From Lampris incognitus (Eukaryota > Chordata > Actinopteri > Lampriformes > Lampridae), in assembly GCF_029633865.1 (NCBI RefSeq), contig NC_079223.1, positions 7,602,686-7,666,685 on the forward strand: a DNA stretch of 64,000 nt, in the 5' to 3' direction. Every line of letters begins with the position of its first letter. The first letter of the stretch is position 1. Below are positions 34,324 to 42,633 of the stretch, in pieces. The position numbers and the translations under genes are program-made. A model generated the notes under the pieces. It was given only the letters and a program-made list of their open reading frames with translations. It searched no databases and was not told where the DNA came from.

Positions 34324-36133
34324 ATACACCAATGGTGGTGTCAACCATGTAAGGTAACAACCAGCTCATTGGGAGCAGTTGGGGGTGAGGTGTCTTGCTC
34401 AGGGACACCTTGATATTTTTTGCCAGGAGGAGCCGAGGATCAAACCGGCAACCCTTCAGTTACCAGAAGACCTGCTTTATCTCTCGAACCACTGCCACTC
34501 CCTTAACCGAACTTCTCTTAACAGACTGCCTTCTCTTAAGAGGACTTACTGCCCTGACAATACTTGCATTGAAATTGGTTTTACACATGGTCAGGAACTC
34601 CCTCGAAATCCCCCAACACCTATTACAGATGTGATATATATGTTCAGTGAGCAAAATTATACATCACGGCCAAAGCAGAAGTTCATATTGTTAAAACCGT
34701 AAGTGGTCTTTGCCATATTAAAAATAAAATAAAATAAAAACGAATTGTAATAAACTGTGTTACCTTTAGTGAGGCAGACATGGCCTGTTCATCCACTACA
34801 CCTTTCTTCAGCACCTGGTTCTGGGCCCGGAGCTGTAAAAACAGGGTGGAGGCGTAAGATGGCACATATATTAAAAAAAAAAAAAAAAAGCTTCTGAAAG
34901 GACAACCAAGATGCAAACTCACAGTCAAATGTCAGTGCAAGTATTTACTGATTTGCTGCTCAGAGTGTAAGATCATTTTGTGTAAATTACAGGTTATGCA
35001 TCAGACGAGCTATGCATTGTTTCATTCTCTCAAATCCGCTGTCACACCTCATCATGAAGGGCTGTTCTGAATATGAAAACAACATTGTGTTGTTTTTTAG
35101 GCCAACAAGTTGTGAGTGGACGTTTTTTGGCTGTTATATAGCCAAACAGCTGAAGTGGTGGCATATGTAGCAGAATTCACATTTGAGACCATCCATTGCA
35201 TGAGCATCTTTTAGTCTATGTATTTTCAAGGGTCAATATCGCATTCCAGTCTATTCATTACAACCAAAGTGGACGTTTTGTAGCTACTGCACCCGAAGTC
35301 GTACAACTGTTCCTGCAAGCGTGACAATTACAAAGTCAGCACTTCCTGTGCAGGATATGGACTTGTGCTTGGCTGACAGATGATAATGGAGCAGGAAGCG
35401 GTGCACACACTCCCTGCACTGTCAGCTGACAAGAGAGACAAAAGGCTGGAGAAACAGTGGACAACGGCTCACTCTGCCATGTTAGGTTTGCTTATTACCA
35501 CAAGCACAGACGGTCAGCCATTAACAAACTCCCCTCTTCTGATCATTTCTGAAATTTGAACAAAGGACAACTGCGAAAAAATTGGCCAAATTCAACATAG
35601 GGTGACTAATTAGCAAGCATGTAAACACAAAGTCAGCCCTAAGTCAAGTCGAGGATTATATTAGCACAGCCACGGTCCACTGCAGAATACGGAAAACGAC
35701 CCATCAGCACTGTGACTCAAGGTAGTGCAAGCAGTCATGAAGAGGACACCGAGGGTCTTTAAAACGAGGGGAACAGGTGCCCCCTCGTTGGTTAGAGCGC
35801 ACGTGTGCGGTGCTCGTCATTTGCAAGTTGCACCAGGTAAAGATGACAACGTCGCAAAGCAAGAAGGGGCTCGCAGGACTTCTACTTGTCTGCAAGGCGC
35901 ACACTGTTGCACTGAGAGGTTTCAGTCGTGAAGCGAAAGAAAAGTAAGCAGAGACACCGGGCAGCTCGCGTGAGAACCCAGCGGGGCGTCAGTTCTGTGA
36001 CAGCCGGCCAGCAGGGAGGCGGGCCGGCGTCGGATGAGACCCCGGCGACCCAGCCGGAGCGTCCGTTTCTCGCCTTTACCTTGGAGTACTCCTGCGCCAG
36101 CTTGCTGTACTTCGCCTGCAGCTCTGCAGCCAT
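17809..36133 (-). CDS. PPP1R21: PPP1R21 (KLRAQ / TTKRSYEDQ coiled-coil protein), complete in 21 coding exons
   Basis: Subunit of the FERRY complex, a Rab5 effector that links mRNAs to early endosomes; also annotated as a PP1 regulatory subunit. Minus-strand coding exons: 36133-36080, 34832-34764, 33778-33632, 33254-33153, 32982-32818, 32706-32648, 32254-32160, 31901-31849, 31714-31565, 31390-31289, 30499-30411, 30319-30183, 29997-29905, 28199-28072, 27364-27212, 27115-27023, 26862-26608, 20546-20430, 19689-19591, 19472-19344, 17838-17809. All junctions are GT-AG with matching phases and total 2319 nt, or 772 residues; mammalian PPP1R21 is about 780. The KLRAQ motif spans exons 1-2 (residues 18-22). 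Landmarks include EKVPFNDT, FLQKILPYQLK, SKHYSQKA and NRRILTSSTESREGL. The C-terminal TTKRSYEDQ motif starts at residue 725 and precedes MMSDHLCSMNETLSKQREEI. The last exon encodes only GNAKKNKGR. Most of the protein is predicted coiled coil. Exon 17 to exon 18 spans a 6-kb intron full of transposons; a further small exon there cannot be excluded. The exon 11 acceptor (ttgaaatgaag) is weak. Confidence 0.97.
18098..18498 (-). mobile_element. tRNA-derived SINE, copy 2 (PPP1R21 intron 20)
   Basis: Same head-to-tail structure as the 15.3-kb copy: a tRNA-like head with agttcgaatccccgtgttac on the minus strand at the right, and a C-rich, T-rich end at the left. It lies between the last two coding exons of PPP1R21. 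Confidence 0.85.
18871..18897. repeat. (CA)n microsatellite
   Basis: Short CA repeat in a PPP1R21 intron. Confidence 0.9.
21248..21561. repeat. Inverted repeat with 29-bp arms (PPP1R21 intron 17)
   Basis: gacatgtttcgacaagtcca (from 21249) and its inverted counterpart tggacttgttgaaacatgtc (to 21561) pair with two or three mismatches, and flanking gggtt/aaccc extends the arms. The loop is about 255 bp. This probably marks a MITE whose outer limits I could not define. Confidence 0.6.
22465..22595. repeat. Fragment of a common fish dispersed repeat
   Basis: Contains catttagaagacgcttttat followed by ccaaagcgac, a signature found throughout teleost genomes. The class is not assigned. Confidence 0.55.
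22624..23822 (-). mobile_element. Complete Tc1/mariner transposon, DD36E type
   Basis: A 1199-bp element with terminal inverted repeats CACTCACTGGCCACTTTATT... and CACTCACCGGCCACTTTATT... (28 of 30 outer bases match), flanked on both sides by the TA target duplication (22622-22623 and 23823-23824). It holds one uninterrupted transposase ORF on the minus strand. It sits in the large PPP1R21 intron between exons 17 and 18. The catalytic spacing places it in the DD36E group of Tc1/mariner, described under the name Incomer. The high TIR identity and intact ORF point to recent insertion. Confidence 0.95.
22656..23675 (-). CDS. Tc1/mariner-family transposase (DD36E), intact 339 aa
   Basis: Cut-and-paste DNA transposase. 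It has an N-terminal helix-turn-helix (ISETADLLGFSRTTISRVYR, about residues 25-44), a GRK element (GRKC near 61) and a second DNA-binding segment ending around YSSRRPHRVPLLS. The RNase-H-like catalytic domain has its first D in AWSDESRF, its second D in FQQDNAPCH and its E in SPDLNPIEHLW. I count 36 residues between the second D and the E, against 34 in Sleeping Beauty/Tc1. The length of 339 aa is full size and there is no frameshift or stop. The ATG chosen (MGKKGDLSDFERG) is the first in frame and lies about 150 bp inside the 5' end of the element. Whether it is still active is not shown. Confidence 0.95.
   Translation of the reverse strand: MGKKGDLSDFERGMVVGARRAGLSISETADLLGFSRTTISRVYREWSEKEKISSERQFCGRKCLVDARGQRRMARLVRADRKATVTQITTHYNRGMQKSISERTTCQTLRQMGYSSRRPHRVPLLSAKNRKLRLQFTQAHQNLTIEDWKNVAWSDESRFLLRHSDGRVRIWRQSCLVSTVQAAGGGVMVWGIFSWHTLGPLVPIEHRVNATAYLSIVADHVHPLMTTVFPSSDGYFQQDNAPCHKARIISDWFLEHDNEFTVLKWPPQSPDLNPIEHLWDVVDREIRIMDVQLTNLQQLRDAIMSIWTKLSEECFQYLVESMPRRIKAVLKAKGGPTRY
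23880..26335 (-). pseudogene. 5'-truncated, frameshifted LINE (L2/CR1-like) with endonuclease and reverse transcriptase remnants
   Basis: Read on the minus strand, an endonuclease end (PLIVMGDMNTLTEKTQ, later SDHFFIQF) lies at 26320-26009. The reverse transcriptase N-terminal part (TCQLDPISSNLL, FKQAQVTPLLKKP, ENYRLVSLLPFLSKILE) is at 25634-25044. The catalytic YADD box (YHCYADDTQLFLSF), with GVPQESVL before it, is at 24869-24516, and the C-terminal end (QNAAVRLVFNQ, SLHWLPVAACIKFK) at 24437-23910. These blocks are in different frames and broken by stops, so the element is dead. An A/T-rich tail (taaa-type) ends it at about 23880. It lies about 60 bp from the Tc1 element in the same intron. 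Confidence 0.9.
26447..26520 (+). repeat. Short fragment of the CATCCATCC dispersed repeat
   Basis: catccatccattatccaaac, then ggggatgctggagcct: the left end only of the family seen at 4179 and 38841. Confidence 0.75.
28304..28970. mobile_element. hAT-like non-autonomous element (PPP1R21 intron 14)
   Basis: Ends CAGGGCTTTTCCTGGCT and, inverted, CAGGGTTTTTCCTGCTT; CAGGG termini are typical of hAT elements. A 5-base direct repeat GATAA abuts both ends (28299-28303 and 28971-28975). It has no transposase ORF. It lies between PPP1R21 exons 14 and 15 of the transcript numbering counted from the right (29905 and 28199). Confidence 0.6.
29458..29860 (-). mobile_element. tRNA-derived SINE, copy 3 (PPP1R21 intron)
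   Basis: Same structure as the other three copies. The head at the right (ggatgcc end, B box degraded to ggttcagatcc on the minus strand) lies 44 bp from PPP1R21 coding exon 13 (29905). Confidence 0.85.
30574..31261. mobile_element. hAT-like MITE filling PPP1R21 intron 10
   Basis: 688-bp element with inverted ends TACGGCTGTGCAATATGAC and, inverted, TAGGGCTGTGCGATATGAC. It is flanked by an 8-bp target duplication with one mismatch (cttttcct at 30566-30573, ctttgcct at 31262-31269), as expected for hAT. No transposase ORF. It ends 27 bp from the exon 10 donor and starts 74 bp from the exon 11 acceptor. Confidence 0.85.
33078..33140. repeat. (TG)n microsatellite next to PPP1R21 exon 4
   Basis: About 31 TG units, ending 12 bp from the donor of coding exon 4. 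On the transcript strand this is a CA repeat just inside the intron, a position where CA repeats can influence splicing. Confidence 0.95.
34139..34480 (+). repeat. Dispersed fish repeat with internal (CA)n
   Basis: tgcgctttacaattcatcaa ... cacattcacccacgtg, about 45 CA units (34231-34321), then ctcatacaccaatggtggtg and a tcttgctcagggacacctt ... gccgaggatcaaaccggcaac block. This order is typical of a common fish repeat family; the class is not assigned. Confidence 0.75.
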
Positions 36134-36800
36134 TGTCGCAGAGACGGAAACGACGTCAACACCGGCTGACCGTAGACGTCAGCCAAGATGACGGACGGAT
36201 TGACAGCTCTCCCGCGCGCTGTCAGCTGTTCGAAAATCCCTTAAAAAAAAACCAAAAACGTCACTTCAGAGTTGTGTATTTATAGCGACGACCCGAGACA
36301 GGCCGGGCTGTTCGGTGTGGCCAAGAAAGCGGACTAAGCTAGTCGACGGTTCCGGTGCGCCGTCCGCCCCGCTCGCACTACACTACGGCTAGCAAAGTTT
36401 GCCTCCTCCGATCACCTGGCTAGTTAGCGTTAGCCGCCGGGGGGGGGCCCTGCTACACGGGGGGCTGTCACGCTCCGCCACTCGGCGCCACTGACCCCGG
36501 ACACATGGTGGCGGAAGGGACGGGCTGCCGGAGCGGGACTGGCCGCCGATCGTCTGATTCGATCCGGGGGGGAGCCGGACGTCGTCTGTAGCATGCTAAG
36601 CTAACCGAGTCGGCGGCCCCGCGACACGGGCGTCCCATGCGACGCGCCCGGGCCAGCGGCCTGCAACAGAGTCCGCCGGCGGTGCAGGTCGTGAGGCGGA
36701 ACTTGACACGTCTTCGGCCGACGAGAAAACAACACTTTAGTTTCGTTGAAGGTCCGTATCGGCGAGCGAGCGACGGCGACCGGAAGCGAATTTAAGAGGT
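36134..36800 (-). promoter_or_regulatory. PPP1R21: CpG-rich promoter and 5' UTR region of PPP1R21
   Basis: CpG-dense sequence directly upstream of the PPP1R21 ATG (for example gacgacccgagacaggccgg, gcgacgcgcccgggcc), with no TATA box at a usual distance. Coding exon 1 has no acceptor immediately in front of it, so transcription probably starts within this block. Confidence 0.6.
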
Positions 36801-38840
36801 CAAAGTTGAAGAAGAAAAAAAAATCAGCGGCGGGTAAACTGTCAAAGCATACCGCCCTCTAGCGGACGGAGATAGAGTTGAACGCACGAACAGCGGACTT
36901 GCTTTCGTTTTACCCATTGGACTTTCTGTGATCCGTGTATTTGAATTCTGCTGTAAACTGAGACGGAATATTGTTTCTTTTAATTGCCAAAAAAAATACA
37001 CACACGGGAATCCACATAACAGCGGTGTACACACCACTTCGAACACAAAGCAGAAACTCACAATGAACAAAACAGACCCCCCCATTTAAAATATAAACCA
37101 CATAATGAAAAAATACATACATTGCATGAAAAAATAGTTAAATTAAATAAAAAGAAAAAAAACAATTGCATTAAAACTGAAAATAAATATAAGAATAAAG
37201 ATGCATTAAATCACAGAATTGTCAGGGGCTTCTTTAAAGACGCAGCGGTTTAACTTTTTTTGTGCCCTGGTTCTCTTTTGATATTCTAACAGAACTTAAG
37301 AGAGGTTCGGGTTCAAGCAGGGAATGGCGCAAGTAAGGTCGGGAATTGGATAAACGCCCGCTTGCGTGAGAAGAACGTTGCCAGTAAAATGAAAAAGTGA
37401 ACCACATGGTGCCGAGGTTTTGTTTTGTGAATTAGACTGGATACTATGACTTCACATGGTGACGTAACCGGACCCTCAAACAAAAACCGACCCCCCCCCC
37501 TCAACCGCCATTTTAGTGGTGAATCAGCTTGAAACGCTGTATGACTTTGTATCGTTGAGTTTTGGTAAGACCGGCGGGGATGGAGGTCTCGACCCAGGGT
37601 GGGCCGCTGCAGCCCCGTGCGGGGGGAGCCCGTGCGGGAGCCCGTGCGCACCACGTGTTTTCCTCGCAACTCGCCGATGGCCTCGTTCGGGCGGAGAGGT
37701 GCGCTGGGACGCCGCACGCGAAATGTGCACATAATTGCGCACCACCTTCACGTGATTCATTCCGGTTTATCCAAATACCACCCCCCCCTCACCACCACCA
37801 CCACCACCTCTTCTGACATCTTAAAAGTCATCGTGGCACCATAGCACGAGTGGATGAATCAGAATTTGATGGACGTCCACCTGCCAGCTGTTAATTCTGT
37901 CTTGCAGAATTCCGAGATGAGTCACGCGCCGAGTTCTCTCATTACCGACAAAACATCATCTCCGGTGATGACGCGCAATTCCTCATTAAAACACAAAAAA
38001 CACAAAACGAGTAAAATACAAACTGTGTGTGTGTGTGTGCGCCTCTCTCTCTCTCACACGCGCGCGCGAGCGCACGCACAGCCAGAGGCTCCAGCATTGT
38101 CTGGTTGCTTGGTAACTGTCGGCGTGGCGTGGTTGCTAAGGCCATGTGGGAGAAGGGGGGAGGCGGCGGTGCTCTGATTTCTCGCTGAATTGAGGCAGTC
38201 AGTAGGGAGAACCCCCCCCCACCCCCTCCCCCTCCCGCTTCCAGTAGACAGAGGACTCTATTGAACAATAGAAGCTGTGCCAATGGGCCTTAGGCTAGTC
38301 AGACAAGCCCTTGTTCAGGGTCACGCTGTGTTCATCGCGCACTCCTCCATGACTAATTAACTAACAGGCAGGCATCGTTAGGACATCTGATGATGCGTCC
38401 ATGACGCGCGCACGCGCACGCACGCGCGCAGCTTTTGGAGTTATCATTAGTGGGAAAAGGTGCAATTTTGGCAACCCGCCATGTTGACACTGAAGCAGCG
38501 GAGAAGACAGACGGGGAGGAAGAAGGGAGGGGGGGGGGGGAGACGGTGGCGGAGCTGCTCGACGGCGAAGTTCTGTGGGGGAGGCGGCCAGCGGCCGCAC
38601 CGCCGTCATGCGGAAGCCGAGGACCCGGCCACACGGAGGGAGAGCTGGCTGTTGCACGCCACGCACCGTTAGTAGCTACCCGTCTAATCTTGTGACCTAC
38701 ACAGAAGGTGGCAATGTTGATCAGAAAACCTAAGCGAGGTTTCCGACCGGCCGAGCAAAGTGACCACGTACACCGGCTGATGCGGACTCCTCAGGTGAAA
38801 GCGTAAAACAAAGACGAAGGTGCATCCACGGAAACCCAGC
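36801..38840. other. Intergenic, partly CpG-rich sequence; no gene recognised
   Basis: The region 37500-38700 is GC-rich with short GT, CT, CG-alternating and CCA repeats (38021-38075, 37786-37807, 38404-38430). Reading frames of up to 139 codons are low-complexity and overlap on both strands. None matches a known family. It could be an extended CpG island. Confidence 0.4.
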
Positions 38841-41090
38841 CATCCATCATCCGAACCGCCTACCCTGAGAGCAGGGTCGCTGGCCGCCCCGCGACCACTC
38901 TGAGAGCAGGGTCGCAGGGCGGCCAGCGACCCTGAGAGCAGGGTAGGCGATTAGGCCGGGATAGGCCCCAGCATCCCCGCGACCCTGAGAGCAGGGTAGG
39001 CGGTTAGGCCGGGATAGGCCCCAGCATCCCCGCGACCCTGCTTTCGGGGTAGGCGGTTAGGCCGGGATAGGCCCCAGCATCCCCGCGACCCTGCTCTCAG
39101 GGTAGGCGGTTAGGCTGGGATAGGCCCCAGCATCCCCGCGACCCTGCTCTCAGGGTAGGCGGTTAGGCCGGGATAGGCCCCAGCATCCCCGCGACCCTGC
39201 TCTCGGGGTAGGCGGTTAGGCCGGGATAGGCCCCAGCATCCCCGCGACCCTGCTCTTGGGGTAGGCGGTTAGGCCGGGATAGGCCCCAGCATCCCCGCGA
39301 CCCTGCTCTTGGGGTAGGCGGTTAGGCCGGGATAGGCCCCAGCATCCCCGCGACCCTGCTCTTGGGGTAGGCGGTTAGGCCGGGATAGGCCCCAGCATCC
39401 CCGCGACCCTGCTCTCGGGGTAGGCGGTTAGGCCGGGATAGGCCCCAGCATCCCCGCGACCCTGCTCTTGGGGTAGGCGGTTAGGCCGGGATAGGCCCCA
39501 GCATCCCCGCGACCCTGAGAGCAGGGTAGGCGGTTAGGCCGGGATAGGCCCCAGCATCCCCGCGACCCTGCTCTCGGGGTAGGCGGTTAGGCCGGGATAG
39601 GCCCCAGCATCCCCACGACCCTGCTCTCGGGGTAGGCGATTAGGCCGGGATAGGCCCCAGCATCCCCACGACCCTGCTCTCAGGGTAGGCGATTAGGCCG
39701 GGATAGGCCACAGCATCCCCGCGACCCTGCTCTCGGGGTAGGCGATTAGGCCGGGATAGGCCACAGCATCCCCGCGACCCTGCTCTCGGGGTAGGCGGTT
39801 AGGCCGGGATAGGCCCCAGCATCCCCACGACCCTGCTCTCGGGGTAGGCGATTAGGCCGGGATAGGCCCCAGCATCCCCGCGACCCTGAGAGCAGGGTAG
39901 GCGGTTAGGCCGGGATAGGCCCCAGCATCCCCGCGACCCTGCTCTCGGGGTAGGCGGTTAGGCCGGGATAGGCCCCAGCATCCCCGCGACCCTGCTCTCG
40001 GGGTAGGCAGTTAGGCCGGGATAGGCCCCAGCATCCCCACGACCCTGCTCTCGGGGTAGGCGGTTAGGCCGGGATAGGCCCCAGCATCCCCGCGACCCTG
40101 CTCTCGGGGTAGGCGGTTAGGCCGGGATAGGCCCCAGCATCCCCGCGACCCTGCTCTCGGGGTAGGCAGTTAGGCCGGGATAGGCCCCAGCATCCCCGCG
40201 ACCCTGCTCTCAGAGTAGGCGGTTAGGCCGGGATAGGCCACAGCATCCCCGCGACCCTGCTCTCGGGGTAGGCGATTAGGCCGGGATAGGCCACAGCATC
40301 CCCGCGACCCTGCTCTCGGGGTAGGCGGTTAGGCCGGGATAGGCCCCAGCATCCCCACGACCCTGCTCTCGGGGTAGGCGGTTAGGCCGGGATAGGCCCC
40401 AGCATCCCCGCGACCCTGAGAGCAGGGTAGGCGGTTAGGCCGGGATAGGCCCCAGCATCCCCGCGACCCTGCTCTCAGGGTAGGCGGTTAGGCCGGGATA
40501 GGCCCCAGCATCCCCGCGACCCTGAGAGCAGGGTAGGCGGTTAGGCCGGGATAGGCCCCAGCATCCCCGCGACCCTGCTCTCAGGGTAGGCGGTTAGGCC
40601 GGGATAGGCCCCAGCATCCCCGCGACCCTGCTCTCAGGGTAGGCGGTTAGGCCGGGATAGGCCCCAGCATCCCCACGACCCTGCTCTCAGGGTAGGCGGT
40701 TAGGCCGGGATAGGCCCCAGCATCCCCGCGACCCTGAGAGCAGGGTAGGCGGTTAGGCCGGGATAGGCCCCAGCATCCCCGCGACCCTGCTCTCAGGGGT
40801 CGCGGGGATGCTGGGGCCTATCCCGGCAGCCATTGGGCGGCAGGCGGGGACACACCCTGGACAGGCCGCCAGGCCATCACACAGCCCCCCCCACCCCCAT
40901 TCACACACCTAGGGGCAATTTGGTCCGGCTGAGTCACCTGACCTACATGTCTTTGGACGGTGGGAGGAAACCGGAGCCCCCGGAGGAAACCCACACAGAC
41001 ACGCAAACTCCACACGGAGGACGACCCCCCCCCAAGGCTGGACTACCCCGGGCCTCGAACCCAGGACCCTTCCCGCTGTGAGGCTACAGC
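38841..41090 (+). repeat. CATCCATCC dispersed repeat split by an internal minisatellite
   Basis: The left end (catccatcatccgaaccgcc, 38841-38928) and right part (gcggggatgctggggcctat ... ggaggaaacc ... cctcgaacccaggaccc, 40795-41090) are in plus orientation and together reproduce the family seen at 4179-4450. Everything between is the 53-bp array. Confidence 0.85.
38929..40798 (-). repeat. 53-bp minisatellite, about 35 copies, inverted inside its parent repeat
   Basis: Unit: gcgaccctgctctcggggta, ggcggttaggccgggatagg, ccccagcatcccc. It equals the reverse complement of the first 50 or so bases of the surrounding dispersed repeat. Most copies read CCCTGCTCTC(A/G)GGG. About seven (near 38934, 38985, 39511, 39885, 40414, 40523, 40733) carry the same 14 bases reverse-complemented, CCCTGAGAGCAGGG. 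Both junctions with the parent are inverted repeats. Confidence 0.95.
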
Positions 41091-41099
41091 AACGTGGCA

Positions 41100-41699
41100 G
41101 GGATGTCTGCTGAGACAAGTTCATTAGAACAAACTCGCGCGCTCGCAGTGGTTAAACAAGAACAGGTTTTATTATTATTTTGTAATACCATATATAATGC
41201 AATTGCATATCTTTGGCGAAAATAAATCTTATAAACATTTTATCAACAGAGGTTAGCATACAAAAACCAAAAGGTGTGTCTGTCTAACAGGCATGGCAGA
41301 CGACTGACACAAACAGATACTGGGTTGGCAGCTTTGCTTAATCAAATGCAACAAAATGCTCTTCGTAACCATCATTTAACTGGATTTTGAAGAATCACAT
41401 AATCAATATTCAATAACAGCTGTTAAGCGATGAAGCGACTGTATGCGGGTTTCGGGGCTGCGTTTGACCTGGGACCCCATAAATAATAATAACAATAATA
41501 ATAGGTAGCTCATCCACAGATTAACATTCATCCAATCTTGAGTTTTGAAACAGTTGCTAACTTTGAGACCAACACAAGTTTTGTTTTGCGAGTGCTACAA
41601 AGGGAGCTCGTGAGTTTCATCACCGACGGTCTCTCCGTCTTTGTTCACCGTTCCTTTCCCATCATTCCAATTTAGGCAAATATCCAATAGTCGACGGTG
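41100..41699 (-). other. Possible distal end of the FOXN2 3' UTR
   Basis: A minus-strand AATAAA sits in a U-rich context at 41168-41173, beyond which the dispersed repeat begins. If used, the FOXN2 3' UTR would be about 4.6 kb. Nothing else was seen here. Confidence 0.2.
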
Positions 41700-41814
41700 T
41701 TTAGGAGGTTGACCCGGTTCATCTGGACACGTTGTGAACAGTACACACTGCCGCTGCAAAGTCACGACGATTTGCATATGAAACCGACTGATCGTGATTC
41801 CTTGACTGTGTTTT

Positions 41815-42245
41815 TGGTGTCGCCGTGCGGAGTGCAGGGAGGAGGTGTGTCGAGGGTGTCTGGCTGGGAGAGCTGGCGCTGGATCGGCTGAGGGAGCCTG
41901 GTCTGCTGCGCCCGGTGGGCCCAGGGACCACGGCCCTGACCGGCGCTGTGCCCGAGGAGGAAACGCAGAGGGCGGTCTGACGGGACGCGGAAGCGGGGCA
42001 GGCTAAGCTAACTGCTAGCCATGCAGACCGGCGGTTCCGACAGTCATCCTGGCTGGTGTTCGTTCTCCTGGACAGTGGCATTTTTTTTCTGTTTAGATAT
42101 ATATGTGTTAGTTTGGATATGTGTGTTCTTGTAGTTTTTGGATGTTTTTGTTTGTGTTGCACTGCTGTGGGCCGTGGGAAACGACGTTTCGCTTCGTTAC
42201 ATGTGCACAACCGCATGAAATGAAACGACGAAGTGTTTCCGATTT
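41815..42245 (+). mobile_element. Retroposon-like dispersed element, copy 1
   Basis: Shares ggtgtgtcgagggtgtctgg, ctgggagagctggcgctgga, gcaggctaagctaactgcta and gttccgacagtcatcctggc with 47860-48455, ending in a gaaatgaaacgacgaagtg 3' tail. The family is not named. Confidence 0.65.
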
Positions 42246-42344
42246 CTGATTCTGAAACTGATCCTTGGTTTCGGTCGTTACGCCACTGTGTTGTCTATAA
42301 GGGTGGGGATACCTGCAGTCGGTCGAGACTCAAGAGGTCGCTTA

Positions 42345-42583
42345 TAATGCCCCCTTTCCACAACACGGTACCGGCTCAACTCCACATGACTCCAGTACCG
42401 GCATTTTGGCCCCCCATTACCACTTTTCTGGTACCACCTTTGTCGGGGTTCCAAAAAAAAAAACTGGAGCGGTTACCAAAAACCTACACTGAGGGGGTAC
42501 TGTTACGGTAATGGGAAACGACACAGAATCGAGTCGAGTCGGGTCAGGTCGAGCCGGTCCCGTGTAGTGGAAAAGGGGCATTA
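42345..42583. mobile_element. 239-bp MITE nested in the foldback element
   Basis: Ends taatgccccctttccac and, inverted, taatgccccttttccac. Flanking host sequence (aagaggtcgctta and gatgagtgatgaaac) is contiguous in the other foldback copy, apart from a 2- to 3-base TA/TTA duplication. No ORF. Confidence 0.75.
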
Positions 42584-42633
42584 GATGAGTGATGAAACGT
42601 TCCTCTCAGATGAACCGGTTCAACCTTCTGTGA

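Larger units (their letters stand above)
41700..42633. mobile_element. Foldback (long-TIR) element disrupted by two nested insertions
   Basis: The left arm (ggttgacccggttcatctgg) and right arm (inverted: agaaggttgaaccggttcat) match the ends of the foldback element at 63004-63776. The inner blocks cgatttgcatatgaa and tataagggtggggatacctg also match. A retroposon-like segment (about 41815-42245) and a MITE (42345-42583) interrupt it. Confidence 0.7.

Noticed and set aside
37313-37844. Overlapping frames of 70-139 codons on both strands
   Set aside because: GC-rich low-complexity sequence; frames on opposite strands overlap fully and none resembles a family.
38929-40798. CRISPR-like array of regularly spaced repeats
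   Set aside because: Units are contiguous 53-bp tandem copies with no unique spacers, in a vertebrate genome.
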